From Mycteria americana (Eukaryota; Chordata; Aves; Ciconiiformes; Ciconiidae): 64,000 nucleotides of DNA. Each line of letters opens with the position of its first letter. The first letter of the stretch is position 1. The translations under genes were made by a program, and so were the position numbers. Of the stretch, positions 49,521 through 61,881 are shown one piece after another. The stretch spans positions 142,230,419-142,294,418 of the forward strand of contig NC_134366.1 of assembly GCF_035582795.1 (NCBI RefSeq). The letters run 5' to 3'. The notes under the pieces are model-generated. The model made no database searches. It saw only the letters and a program-made list of their open reading frames with translations, and was not told where the DNA came from.

Positions 49521-51821
49521 GAAAGCCAGCTCTAACGGGCACTCATTAATCTCAGTTATGTTACGGTGTAAAACATTATCATTAAGCTGTGTGCATGGAA
49601 TATAATATACATGTGTTAGAGTCTCTGGGTTCTGAGTGGGAACGAGTGTTGTGGCCCACAAAGGAAGAGTGACTTATTTTAAGGATTCATCCAAAAATGG
49701 AAATTTTAATATCCAACATAGTGCTGTATAAGTCTCATGGAAATATCTCAAATACTCCTGAATATATTAAATGGCACCAGAGACCTGTGTTTAGGCAAGT
49801 AGCTGGAAACCGTAAATTGAGATATCTACAATCAGATGGTGAATCCCACTTTTAGATCTCCTACAGGAGGCTTGCACCATTCTGGAACAGCACTTAGAAG
49901 CCGCCTACAACATCCCGACATGGCGGGGATAGCACTATATGCCTGTACTTAGGTATACAGTGTACTTAAGTGAAGGGATTGAACTCACAAGTGCCTAAAG
50001 GTTGTTACCTATATATGACCTAGATTTATAAGCTCTCATTAAAATCAAAAGAGGTCTAGCTAACCAGTAGGACTTGAAGAACTATTCAGAAATAAAATAG
50101 GCATTTGCAATTACACATCTGAATGACTCTCCAGATCTCTTTAACTGTATTGACTAGATCTCCATTGCTTCTATGGCAAACTCAGATGCATATCTCACAG
50201 GCAGATACCACATCTAGGTTTCTACAGTTTAGGTCTGACTCTGACCACAAATATCTCCATGTGCATACAATAACTTTTTGCCCAGTGTACATTATTCTCT
50301 CCAAAGTGGTAAATGGCAAATAACAGCTAAGTGGGAAGAACTGTTTTTTCTTCAGGTTAGTGAATATTAATTGAAGGTGAATGTTTGAATCTGGATGACC
50401 TTCAAAGATGGATTTGTAGTGATCCCCTGGGTTTGCACATTCCTCCCAGAACAGCGCCTGTAAAAACAGGGTGTGTTAATAGCAAGACTTTGTTTTAAAG
50501 TATCTGCCAGCATGTCCATTGAACTGTAAAAAAATGAAACAAACAGAGTTAACCTGAGTGCTAGATATGCTGAGATTTTTTTCCTTTCATTTCTAACCAC
50601 TCCTCCTGAAAAATCTGCAACCTTAAAAAACCAGAACCCTGGATTCTCTAAGGGTGACCTGAGGGTGGCCCGAGAGGCACAAGGTAACAAGGCACATCTC
50701 CGCTAGCCTCCATGGACAGGCTGGTGCCACAGCAGCCTCTGAGGAAGAGATGTCTCCTCATTACCTCTGTTGGCCAGGACAAACTTTCCTTCTGGAGGCA
50801 AGGTGAACAGTTTGCTTGCACCTGTGAGAGGGGGGTTGTAACAGTTGTTTTCAAATAAAACTAAGTAACTTTGGAAAGGCTATCCTGATTGCTTGAATTT
50901 GTTTTGGACTGGCATTAGTCTTGTACAAACTTCCCAGTCCAGGCACTCCAATCTGATTTCTGATTCAGTTCTGGAAAAAAACCCACTTTTGTATTTCAGG
51001 CAAGAAATAACAATTGTTTAAATATTCTTTATTCGTGCTCAGCTCAGTGACTTTCCTTACTGTTGTGAGATTAGTGGGAAAGTGATTTGGGTTTACCCTG
51101 AAGGGCTGAATACAAGTAGTGAGGTTCTAGACTACTCTGGCGAAGGGGGCCAGCAATTATTTTTCCCAGCAGTGCTCCAGGAGTACATTATAACTGGATT
51201 ATTTTTTTCTGCTGCTGACAACATGACATCTGTGCTCAGGCTCTTTTCCTCCCACAGCAGATACATAAGATTCTGCAAGAAATTAAGTGATAGGTGAGAT
51301 AGCTGGAGCGTAGGTAGCAGAAAATTCTTTCTGATTTCAGCATTTTAAAAATCTCAAAATTATAGCAGTAGTCAAAAGTTACAAATAGTCCCATTAACTT
51401 GGATTTTCTCAATCTATGGCATCATACAATTTTTCATTTCAAAACAATGACTTGTATCTCAGATGAGAGTGATCAGATGTGAGTAGGCTTAATGGGAGTA
51501 GGAAGATTTTCGAAGTGGCGGATCTACATTCTTTTTTTTTTAAACGAGTTTCTGTATAAATTTTTGGGAACTTCAGCTACTATGACATTGCATCTGCAAA
51601 ATGGATCTATTTGTACAATATTGAGGAGTGTTAACCTCCCCCTCAGGAAAGCAGGCTCAAGTGACTTGTGATTAAATGTGTTTTCAGAAAGCCAGTATCT
51701 TATATTAATAACTGGTTATATATAACTCTAGCTGCTCTGTGGTTACATATGCTATGAAGATTTTGATGTTATCTATTCGTGCCCTGAGAACTTTTATTTA
51801 CTCTTCTGTTTTCTGTTATAG

Positions 51822-51884
51822 ATATGGACCTGATAATGTATGGTTTACTAACATTCAGATGACTTCTCCAAACACAAAATGAAG
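51822..51884 (+). other. Exon-like segment, 63 bp, non-coding if real
   Basis: The acceptor tract ctcttctgttttctgttatag is long and almost pure pyrimidine, and the donor gaag|gtaagatat is strong. All three frames contain a stop, although in one frame the stop falls only two bases before the donor. It would therefore fit an untranslated or long non-coding RNA exon better than a coding one. No partner exon can be proved from sequence. Confidence 0.2.
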
Positions 51885-53891
51885 GTAAGATATCTAAAAT
51901 TTATATATTATAAGGACACCAGGAGCCATTGTGACTGTCTAGCTTGATCAATTTATAATGTATCTGTATCACCTGTGTGCATCTTTTGATACCATTGGCC
52001 ACAAATAATTACTGCTTTATTTTGAGGTTTCTGCTGTAGTGACACTTGGCTGGATCTTCTATTCTCTTTTTTATAATGCCCAGCAAGAAAATTCTAAATA
52101 GCCGATATGACTTCTTTCCAATAGAACATTGCAGTCCGAAGTTACTGACTATTTCTTTTTCATAAAGATACAATAATAAATGTATAAACAATAGAAAATT
52201 AAAACCCTGAAACAATGTTGACCCAATGCTTCCACTTACCTCATCACAAGTTGGTTTTGACCATCTTTCTTATTTGCATGGTGTTTAATTGCAGAGTGCA
52301 TTTGATTGAATAGGTTATGTTTTACCAGTACAGGCATCTACTCTGGGTTAGGGACTGGCTTCTTCCCAAACATCTTGTGTGGGTTCATTGATACAGAAGT
52401 TTCTGCATGCAAGGATCTGCCTGTGGAGTTGATAAGCGAGCTGCTGATGAGCTACCTTTTCATCCCAAGTGCAATTTTCCCTTGAATGGCTGTTGATTAT
52501 GAAGAATATCGTCCCCCTCATATCATTCAGATAAAGGTCTTGTGCAAATAACTCTTTAGAACTAGGTTCCAAGTACTGTGTATTTAGCAAAAAGTTGCAT
52601 TTACCACATCCGCATGCACAACACATTTTGCTGCTCCATCCAGCTGCTTTTCTCTTCCTGACAGTGGCTTATTCAGTGCTCCCTTTTTCAATAAGTAAAT
52701 CCAATAAAACCTATGAAAAAGCATCTAGCACTCTTTTGTTGCTCAATTAAGTATTAGGTATTCACACTGAATACCCTGAAATAATTGTAGCCAAAGAACT
52801 ATTACTTCTTAAATTATAGTTTGGATTTGAAGAGTGAGGGCAATGTTTAAAGAATGATAAATTATTTAATGTTTCTTATAGAGAAGTTTGTTAGAGTTTT
52901 ACTTATTTGGCTACTTTAACAAATGATCTTAGCAGTATTGAATTCTGAGTGCAAGTATTTCTGCATTTGGACACTGAACACTTCTCTAGGTATATAAGTT
53001 GTTATTACATCTAACTGGGTGCAAGTAAACTTTTTGTAACACCCATGTCTTATTAGAACACACTGTGAAAAAATCTGGTGAAATTTATTTGCTGTAAGTA
53101 CCACTTATTTTTAATACAGAAAGGCATTGGGTCTTGAACTGAATTAATAAAAAAAATAAGTACTGATGATCCTTCTCATCTTTCAAGAGCTCTTTAGTTT
53201 TCAAAAACTGCCTGGTCCTGAACTGAAACATGAAATCAAAATCTTGAATACTACAAATCTGCAAAGAAGTAGGAAGCAGTGCAATAATTTTAGATAATTC
53301 TGAAAAAATATGTATTTCTATTTGGATTTGTATAATTCATTTGCTTTTAAATTATTTTTAATTATTTTAATGAAATTTTGGTTTGATGTAGGAAGACCGC
53401 ATCCCTGCTTATATTTTATTAAAACAGAAGCTGCTAGCATTCAGAAAAACTTTTATTTTCTGTCTTTAAAACTGTGTTGAGTTCTAACTCACCTACCAGT
53501 GATTTGCATTTTCTCAGCATTTTTCTACAAATAACATATATTCAACTGATAACCTTCTGACCAGACTGAATAGATATATACATTCAGCTATCGGTAAACT
53601 GAAGAATATTGTCTGATGAAGTTCATGGGTTCAAATTAATCCCTACACTTCAAGGTCTTTTCTGGATCACGTGTCTTCTGCCCTTCATGCTCCCCCCTCT
53701 CTCCCTCCCCCACCACTGCCCTGACTGGTCTCTTCCCACAGCTCAGTCTCTCATTTCAGCCTTTATGTGTCATCTCGTTGTCTCCAGCACACTGTCTCCT
53801 GGCCTTCCTCCATGGCCTCCACCCATTGGGAGCATAGGTTTTTTTGCTAAAGGAAAAGAGCCTGCTTTGAACCTTCCACTTGATTCCTGTG

Positions 53892-53907
53892 GATGATGAT
53901 GATGATG
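53892..53907 (+). repeat. (GAT)5 microsatellite
   Basis: Five GAT units plus one base, a short trinucleotide repeat. Confidence 0.8.
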
Positions 53908-55159
53908 CCCGAGTGTCACCTCTTAGCAGTGCCTTGAAAGATGTATACCACACTCAGCCCCTCTGTCTGTTGGTTTGGGTTTTTTTCATCTTCCACCACC
54001 CATTATTCCCTCCACTGTGACATTGCTTCACACTTTTTGCTGAAGATTAGGGAGATCTGTGTTCAGCATGCAGAACTGCCACAGATTTTTTTGTGTGAAC
54101 TCAGGTAACCCACCAATAAAAACACATGTATTTCTGTTTCACTTACGCAGGTGGATAAGGGGGAATCTTGAAAATGAGTTGTTAACTTGCATACAGACTG
54201 AGGACCCACATAACTGCCTGAGTAGATGTACCCTTTTGGCACTTTTGCAAATATTTCTGCATTTTCTTCTGTGTTTGCCACTTACAGTGCTGCAATCTTG
54301 TTTGACCATCCCAGTAAAATGCTACTCTGTATACATGTAAAGCCATCTTTTAGATTAAGCTACCAAGGAAGCTCACGGAACTGAGATTCCTATTGGAAAT
54401 TTTCGTTCCCTACAGGGAGTGAAAAAGTAATTTTGACCAGCTGTGTGAAAGGGCTTTTGGGAGGTGCTGGTTTATGTCAGACCGCAATCCCATACACCAC
54501 ACCCTTAGCATAGGAGAGGGAAGGGCAATGCACACATGCGAATCTGGAAGAGGACCAGAGCAGACCAATGCTCAGAAGCACCCCTGACTAAAACCAGGGC
54601 AAATAGCCCATCTAGAGCATGTCTTTTTGCAAGTGGAGAGATTGGTGGCTTCAGTTATGGAAGCATTTTATATCAAATTGGTGGAACTGCAAGAATATGA
54701 CCTCATAGCCAGCTGCAAATAGGCTGTAGCTTACAAATATGAAGCTATGTTATCCCATTAATGTATTATGTTAGAGTAACATAGGAGAGTTTATGATAAA
54801 TTGTAGTACATCCATGGCCTTTGAACTCCAGATGTAGGCTCTGCCTTTTATGGGTTGTGGGAAATCTTGGGATTTTGACTGAAATAACCACAGGAAAACA
54901 CATGTGTCATTCATTGAACAACTGAAATGCAAATGCAAATTCACTTCTGTATTAGTATAAAAGTAGTACATAACAATACACAGGGTCTTCTGTCAAGTAG
55001 GGTTCAAATGAGGGATCCTTTTTCCCCACAAAGCTGTCTTTAGAACAAAAGGGCTATAATATTCTAAATGTAAAACATGAAACCTTAAAATTAAAAAGCC
55101 AAAATTAGTAATGGACAAATATGAAATATTCAGACAATTAAAGAAGAAAAGAGAGAAAG

Positions 55160-55212
55160 CAAGTCAGAATGGGGGAGAGAAAAGGAGGGAGAGAGGGAGA
55201 GTGTGAGAGGTG
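55160..55212 (+). repeat. Purine-rich GA tract
   Basis: A stretch of gaga and ggga units with few pyrimidines. It is low-complexity DNA that could form triplex structures. Confidence 0.6.
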
Positions 55213-56419
55213 ATTTTTTTTTTATTTAAAAAAACATGCAGAAAGAAAAAAATATCAAAATATTTGATAATTAGTATGAAAGGTATTTGGCTACTGGCAT
55301 TTTCTTTGTAATGTTTTATGTATGAAAATAGTTTTATAAATAAAATGCTACAGGCTTTTGTTCAAATTGATATTATGTAGATTGCAGTGGTACTGAACGT
55401 CCAGCAGCAGGGAAAAAATAATGATGAACAGAGACATCTTGGTATGAATTGCATGTATAGCCTTATTTTACAGCAAGTGCTTGCTGAAGCTACCGTGCAG
55501 CAAGCCAAATACCACACATAGGTATCATGACGAGTATTAAAAAAATGTAAGAACGGGTTTATTATTTTCTGTGAGACATTCGCTGTTTTTATAGGCTGGT
55601 TCATTTAGACTCTGCTGTGAAATACCTTAAAAGGTAACACAGTACTCTGACTACAGCAGTAATTTATTACACCAGTTAATCTTGTAAAATTGCCCTCTGG
55701 ATGTAATAATTTGTTATTCTTTTATTAGGCCTTCTTCTGCATACCATGTTTATCATAAAGATGTCACCAGTGTGATGCCTAGCAACCAGTACAATGTTCC
55801 GGAGGTGTTTGCATACATTTTCCTGAGGGAGAGATCTGCCTCGTCCTTGCTTGGGAGAGCTATCAGTGTATTCTGATGTATGAGGGATAAAAGGAGTCCC
55901 TGCTGCAGTCTCCAATAAGCTGAAGTCACGGCCTGAAAGCACTGACTTGGGCATCACTATGCTGTGTTAGAAAATGTGTCAATTATCAGATGGACTGCCT
56001 AAGGGTATCGCCTGGGTCTAGGTCATAAAACCATCAGTACTATGGGGGAAAAAAATTGATGAGGAAGTAAGTTGAATTAATTGATAACTAGGAGGATTGC
56101 ATGTGAAATGTATTCAGTATAACCTGGACCCAGACATTTTCTCTCTTAGGGTTTCTTCCCGGATAATCAATGAATATAGGAAGTTTAAAATGCCTCCCAG
56201 TTTTGGCCCAGTACCCCTCCAGTCTATCCATGCTTGTAATATTTTACTGACTTTCTCGTTATTTCCAAATAATTAAGTCAAGCAAGACAAGAAGCTATAA
56301 AAATAAAAGTAAAATCATGCTAATATTTTATACCTATTTTTCTATTATTGCAGCTCTTAATATACTGTGCAACCGTTTGTATGTGAATACAGTAGGGACC
56401 ACTTAAATGTCTAGCCTGA

Positions 56420-56460
56420 GGCCTGATTCATGAAAGCTTTATGCACCATTTATGTAGGTA
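56420..56460 (+). repeat. Possible terminal fragment of the palindromic MITE-like repeat
   Basis: The sequence ggcctgattcatgaaagctt followed by tatgcaccatttatg resembles the end of the same family, with weaker continuation than the copy at 44746. Confidence 0.25.
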
Positions 56461-56961
56461 TCTGTGGCGTTTACTCAGAAAAAGTAAGGAGTACATATTT
56501 TTATAGTAAAGTTTATTCCTGTGCGCACCCCACCTCCTGCCACCTGGCCATAGCCCACAATAACAGAAATGGGAAGAACATCAAGGGTCCTCTAAATATC
56601 TGAGCAGTTCGGAATTTTAGATGTAATAATTAGCAGTGGTTATCCAGTTATACCCTGCAAGTGCAACACTCTGCACATGGGTACTGTGGCCTCATTTCGG
56701 CCATTCAGAGGCATGTATATAACACCACCGACTCATCATGAGCTATGTGCCTTGACAGGACAACGGAATTCGGGTGCGTGCCAGAGGGCAGGGTTCACCC
56801 GAGGTGAGGTTATAATCTGTACAGATACTCTCCAATAAAACAGGGATTTTGGAGGCGTTTCTCCTTAACTGGACAACTTAACTAGGCAACTAATCGTTTA
56901 AATGCTACTCAGTCCATTACTTTCATTACATGCCCTTCTTTCCTCTCAGGTTTCTTGAGAC

Positions 56962-56966
56962 GAAGT
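56962..56966. repeat. Target-site duplication, left copy (gaagt)
   Basis: These five bases precede the LTR start TG at 56967 and match aaagt at 57541-57545 at four of five positions. The single difference is read as a later substitution. Confidence 0.75.
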
Positions 56967-57540
56967 TGTCCTGGTTTCGGCTGGGATAGAGTTTTCTTCC
57001 TAGTAGCTGGTATAGTGCTGTGTTTTGGATTTAGTATGAGAATAAAGTTGATAACACACTGATGTTTTAGTTGTTGCTAAGTAGTGCTTACACTGGTCAA
57101 GGACTTTTCAGCTTCCCCTGCTCTGCCAGGGGCACAAGAAGCTGGGAGGGGGCACAGCCAGGACAGCTGATCTAAACTGGCCAAAGGGCTATTCCATACC
57201 ATATGACGTCATGCTCAGTATAGAAACTGGGGGAATTTATATGTGAGTCCTGAATCACTGCTCAGGGACTGGCTCAGCATCGGTCAGTGGGCGGTGAGCG
57301 GTATCACTTGGTGTTTTTTCTGGGTTTCGTTCCTATCTCGCTTTCTTGTTGTTTTCCTTTTCATTACAATTTATTATTATTATTATTAATATATTTTTCT
57401 CCAATTATTAAACTGTCTTTGTCTAAACCCACAAGTTTTCTTACTTTTGCTCTTCTGATTCTCTCCCCCATCCCACCGGGGGGGAGGGTGACCGAGCAGC
57501 TGTGGGGTGTTTAATTGCCAACTAAAGCTAAACCACGACA
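56967..57540 (+). mobile_element. Solo LTR of an avian endogenous retrovirus (copy 1)
   Basis: This is a 574-bp solo long terminal repeat bounded by TG at the start (tgtcctggtttcggctggga) and CA at the end (taaagctaaaccacgaca). It is flanked by the 5-bp near-duplication gaagt (56962-56966) and aaagt (57541-57545), one mismatch. Five-base duplications fit ERVL-type (class III) elements. I recognise the family from memory as a common bird solo LTR. Internally it has a CRE-type palindrome tgacgtca (57204-57211), a TATA-like cagtatagaaa about 15 bases further on, a TTA microsatellite (about 57369-57388) and attattaaact, containing the polyadenylation-type hexamer attaaa, near 57402-57412. No gag, pol or env sequence and no primer-binding site lie beside it, so the provirus was lost by LTR-LTR recombination. 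It has no coding capacity. Confidence 0.93.
57204..57211. promoter_or_regulatory. CRE/ATF-type palindrome in LTR U3
   Basis: The perfect octamer tgacgtca lies upstream of the TATA-like cagtatagaaa inside the plus-strand solo LTR. CREB/ATF binding to this octamer is established. Activity here is inference. The corresponding position of the other LTR copy (about 63122, minus strand tgctgtcatg) has lost the palindrome. Confidence 0.55.
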
Positions 57541-57545
57541 AAAGT
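57541..57545. repeat. Target-site duplication, right copy (aaagt)
   Basis: These five bases follow the LTR end CA at 57540 and pair with gaagt at 56962-56966. Confidence 0.75.
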
Positions 57546-60500
57546 GTTTCCCAAATAACTATCTACCACATTTAACATGCTTATTTCTCATTAATCCAGT
57601 TCTTTTCATAGCAAAGCAAGCTACTCACTTGTAGGTTTCCAACATTTATAAGTACCTTTCACTTGCTGCAGGAATACCGCAATGTGAGAGTACTGTCATG
57701 CTTTGGCTCTGAGTATAAAGTCAGTACTTCAGTAAAAAGAAAAAGCCTCTTCTTACCACATTGGTGACACAAATTCACCTCTCTGTCCAAGGGGAAATTT
57801 GAAGAGGTACAAACAAATGCATTTTCATCATTTCTTTTTCACTCTGTTCACTATTTAGAGAAGGCATCTCCTCATGCAGCAGTGCATGATTTTATACAAG
57901 GTGGACTGCTGGAACAGCTGCACGCATGAATGCAAGACATTCTTTGTAGATGAAAGGAAAAATACAGTATAACATCACCCTTTTGAAAATAGTCTGGGAA
58001 TTACAGCCAAGAACTTCTGACTTTTGCTTGGCTGGTTTCTCCTCACTCAAGACAGGGAGGGAGCAAAGAGCCCCGCTGAGCCTTTCACAGCAGCTAAACA
58101 CAAGTGCTGCCTGTGCTCCTTGCTCTGTGCCCTGGGAACCTTCACTCTGCAAATTCCTGGGACAGTTATGTCTGAATTCACAAGAAGTTTGCAGAATCAC
58201 AGACAGAACAAGTGAGAAATTTGAATACCTGTTGCATGGGAAGCTCTAAATTTTCAGGAAAAAAAATAATACTTATGAATCAGCTTATAACTTAGTGCTT
58301 TTATACTTCTCTGGGAGGAAAAATTCTGGAATGTATTTCCAAGAAGTTTTCACTGTTAGTTTTTCCAAAATATTTCTAAATGTTTCTGAATACTCTTGTG
58401 ATGTCTAGAGCACTCTGTCCTCTTCCCTCCAGGCAAATTATCGAGTACTGCATGGAACAACAACCTAAGTCTCAGCAGCTTTCTATGCATCAGACTTTTA
58501 AGGAACACAGAACCTAGGAGCCACAGCTGCAGTAGCCAGACTGGCACCTTACTAACACATGGAGGAGCTGAAAATTAATTTCTGAGAGAAAACTGAAATT
58601 AGATGGAGAACTGAAATCATGGCAGGGAGAGTTTTGATTTTGGAGAAAGCTTACTTTCCACCTGACAATCATTCTAATAGCAAATCACAACAAACTCTTC
58701 AGAAGCACATCTGGATTCCAAATTCAGTGGGAGCACTGTGCAGAGAGAACAATATGGCCCATATTGCTGAACAGACTAGCAGATGCACTCTAAACCACCT
58801 TGAGCTTTTTTTTTTCTTCAGCAAACTTCATTCCTAAGTGCTATGATTTGCAGTAATCAAGCCTGGATGTGGCAGGAGCATGTATCCCTGTGCCAGATGA
58901 CAGTCTGATAGAATCTGGGGTAATCTTCAAGGCAGACATAGATGAAAGGGAATGTTTCTTACACTCATGTCTACCTAGGTGTGACTTCGAGCTTAAGAGG
59001 ATCCCAGACCATAAATCTAGTAATATTTGCCTTTGAATGTCTTGTTTAGGGAAATCCTGAACTGCCAATGTAGGTCAGCTTTACAGGGCTGGGATTTTGG
59101 CCCTCAGTCTATAGCAAAAGCTCTACGTAGCTAAAAGCAACATGAAAGACTATTTCCTCATTTTCTAGGGGGAAAAGTAAGTCCACCAAAACCCAGAAGC
59201 ATTGCTAGAAAGCAACAGAAATGAAACAGACCTTTTGTGAAGGATAAAGTGAAGGGATTAGGACACTCTTAGCAACAACTGCAAGAGGAGTAATCTGGGG
59301 TTGAGTTTCCATATACTAGCTTCTTTAGTTTATCTAAAGTACACAAACATCTCCATTGCAAAGGTTAAATAGGAATTAGGGCATTTGGTGATATTTCTGC
59401 ATCTTCCGGATTCCACTTGTCTTTTGTGAACAGCTTTTTCTTTTTTCCTGAATTTTGACAGTTTTGTTTCTGCTCCCCATAGAACTCATATGTGAGAAAA
59501 TGTGGATAAATAGTTAAAAGAAAATTAAGGACATTCTCCAAACTTCATAAGGAATCTGTTTGGAATTAATTACAGTGTTAAGCATGAAGAAAAGGGAAGA
59601 TGGGAAGCTCTCATTTGGCCTGCTTCATCCTCTAGACATAATGAAATAGGCATTACTGTCTTAAATCTAAATAGTCACTGGAGGTAATAACAAAATTCTC
59701 ACTGATTTCAATAGTGAAGGAAAAATTTTCAAACTGTCCAAAGTCTTCTGACATTTTCCAGTAAACCCAAGAAGGCCAAATGTTATACTGTTGTAACTGA
59801 CATTCTTTCTGCTCTTTACAATCTGAAATAATCAAGTGTTATGTTACAAAGGCAGGAATATGATGAGTTCAGCTTCCAATATATGTGTCAATATGACAGA
59901 ATACTGACAAGAAATGTGGGGCAATTACCTCTTAAATATACAATAATAAAGGACAAATCCTGCTTCCTCACACTGAGGAAAAATCCTATGAGCCTGTGTC
60001 AGTACTGGGTTCAGCACCTGGAATCACAGATGTTTTCCAAAGGATGACAAAACCCAGTTTGAATAAACAGGCTGTTGGAGATGAAACCAAATTGTACAGA
60101 AGATGCATCTGTGCTTGCGCAAAGATGTTAATTTTGTCTTCGCTTTGCCTTTTTAAGGATAAAAAAAAGAGAAGAATTTGGTTTAAATAAAGCTAAGTTG
60201 CAGTCCTGGTGTAACTACTAGTAAATATAGTAGCTATTTTATAAGTATTGCTGTCATTTTCTTTGACTAAAGTTACAGAAATTCTTTGAATTTTATATAG
60301 TGGACTAAATTTGTAATGGAAAATGATGTTTGATGGTGTTTAAATGCAGAGTATGTCACTGTATAAAGCATAGGGCTCTTTTAAGTTTTTTTTTTTAACT
60401 TCTTGACATGTGTCACAATTTGGAATTCTGCTCTCATGGGATAAATGCCAGATTACATGGTGTAGTATTTTTATCCTCTGTACTTTCACTGTAGAAGCAT

Positions 60501-61324
60501 ACAACATCAAAGAAGAGGCAGATCACTCACATCAGCAGAAAATGGAATAGGACTATAATATGCTTGCTTTGATCTCTCCTTCTAATAATTATCTTGGCTA
60601 CATGCATACATTGAAAGTAAGATTTGAATTAATAAGGCCAAGAGACCCTGGAAAATGTAAGAAGGATATCTGAATACTAACTTTGACTATCTTTAACAAG
60701 ATAAACTGCAATTGAGCCTACAAAGTTGTGGATTGTTAATTTAAGGCAATAATCCTTAAATGTTATTCTTCCTTAAACTTGTCACCACTACATTCAGCAG
60801 ATGCAATCAGTCCAATTAAGACAGTATCTTTTCAAAATCACACTCATCTATAGTTGGGATCGGGAGGGTGGTATTTAGCTAGCATCCATTTGATTTCATA
60901 TAGGTTTTCAAACAGGAGGGCCTAAGGTAAAAATCATTAAATTTATATAAAAAAGTCATCACTACACAGTCTGTTATCATTAAAAACTATTCTAATATTG
61001 CCTTAGGAAAGATATTGCTTTTGATATGGAAAGTAAATCAAATCATCCACATCCACATAGGATTTATACAGAGGCAAGAAGCATATTGCATGCCTGGTCA
61101 GTCATTTTTTACATTATTTAACCAGTGTTTATTGCTATATTGTGTTTTGGGAATCCTATTTCTGCCTGATGTGAGTAGAAATTATAACATAAACAGGATG
61201 GTTGTGTGTGAAAGCCTCATATGGTTAATGCTAGCTGGAGGGGGGGAAACCTACTGCAGTTCAATGGTCACAGAGAATGAAAATGTCTTATCCTTCTGCT
61301 TCATTTCTGATATGTGTGAGTTAC
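57546..61324. other. Gene-free AT-rich DNA between the two solo LTRs
   Basis: No retroviral gag, pol or env fragments are seen between the LTRs, which are in opposite orientation and so are not the two ends of one provirus. No gene is recognised. Confidence 0.6.
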
Positions 61325-61392
61325 ATCAGTAGTTGGGTAGAGAGCACGTTGCTCCCAAACCCAGATGTTGCAACTTCAAATTATTATTTGAT
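61325..61392 (+). repeat. Possible tRNA-derived SINE head
   Basis: The stretch catcagtagttgggtagaga, then gcacgttgctcccaaaccca and gatgttgcaacttcaaatta, runs parallel to the D-arm (gctcagt-ggtagagc) and T-arm (ggttcgaatc) of a tRNA-like SINE head at the correct spacing. The B-box is badly decayed, so it would be an ancient relic and not a working tRNA. Confidence 0.2.
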
Positions 61393-61749
61393 AAATCTTG
61401 GCTGAGCTACTAACCATCATGCTAATACAATGCCCTGTAGCATACAAAGGGATGCATAATGTGCTAGCCAGGCTGACTTATGCACAGTATGAATTAAACA
61501 AATGAGAGCAAGCACATCGATGGTTAATATACCAAATGCAAGTTCCAAAAAGCCACTTGAACAAAGACAGTCTGTCAAAACAGCAGAGGCTGCTGTTGTC
61601 CTCAAAATCCCAGTCAAAGGTTAAGAATGTTCTTTTAAAACAGGGTTAGCTGGGCATACATGTAACAGATCAACATGCAGAAAGAAGTGCTTTGAAGAAA
61701 TGCTCTCTCTGCTGAAAACAGGCACGCTTTTCTCATCTGCTGAACTTAC

Positions 61750-61881
61750 CTGACAGTGGATGGGAGTTGCAAGAGAAAAGGATTGATTCAGTGAGGATGT
61801 TAGGAACTGCTTTGTTAACTTCTGAGACCAGCACTTCTAATTGAAGCACAAGCACCACTAAATACTCATCGTCTGGCGGTC
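61750..61881 (-). CDS. Possible internal coding exon, gene unidentified
   Basis: On the minus strand a long pyrimidine tract (cttccttttgtttctctgtc) and gacatag end at 61882. A 132-bp segment follows and ends in ctgtcag at 61750, directly before gtaagttcag, a consensus splice donor. Only one of the three frames is open through the segment. It reads PPDDEYLVVLVLQLEVLVSE followed by VNKAVPNILTESILFSCN and SHPLS, with one codon split at each border, so both flanking introns would be phase 1. Phase 1-1 exons are typical of exchangeable extracellular modules, but I do not recognise this peptide and assign no function. It contains two CpGs, unusual for neutral AT-rich DNA. The alternative is a pseudo-exon: vertebrate introns contain many segments with good splice signals, and a 44-codon open frame can arise by chance. 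No partner exon is evident nearby. Confidence 0.35.

Larger units (their letters stand above)
49521..56419. other. Gene-free AT-rich DNA
   Basis: It contains the plus-strand exon-like segment at 51822-51884, a GAT microsatellite and a GA-rich tract. Otherwise no structure is recognised. Confidence 0.55.

Noticed and set aside
56690..56850. Possible further LTR with tatataa and aataaaa signals
   Set aside because: No TG...CA borders, no target duplication and no similarity to the two clear LTRs.
57950..58249. 99-codon frame with overlapping frames on both strands
   Set aside because: No domain, and the flanking splice signals are poor.
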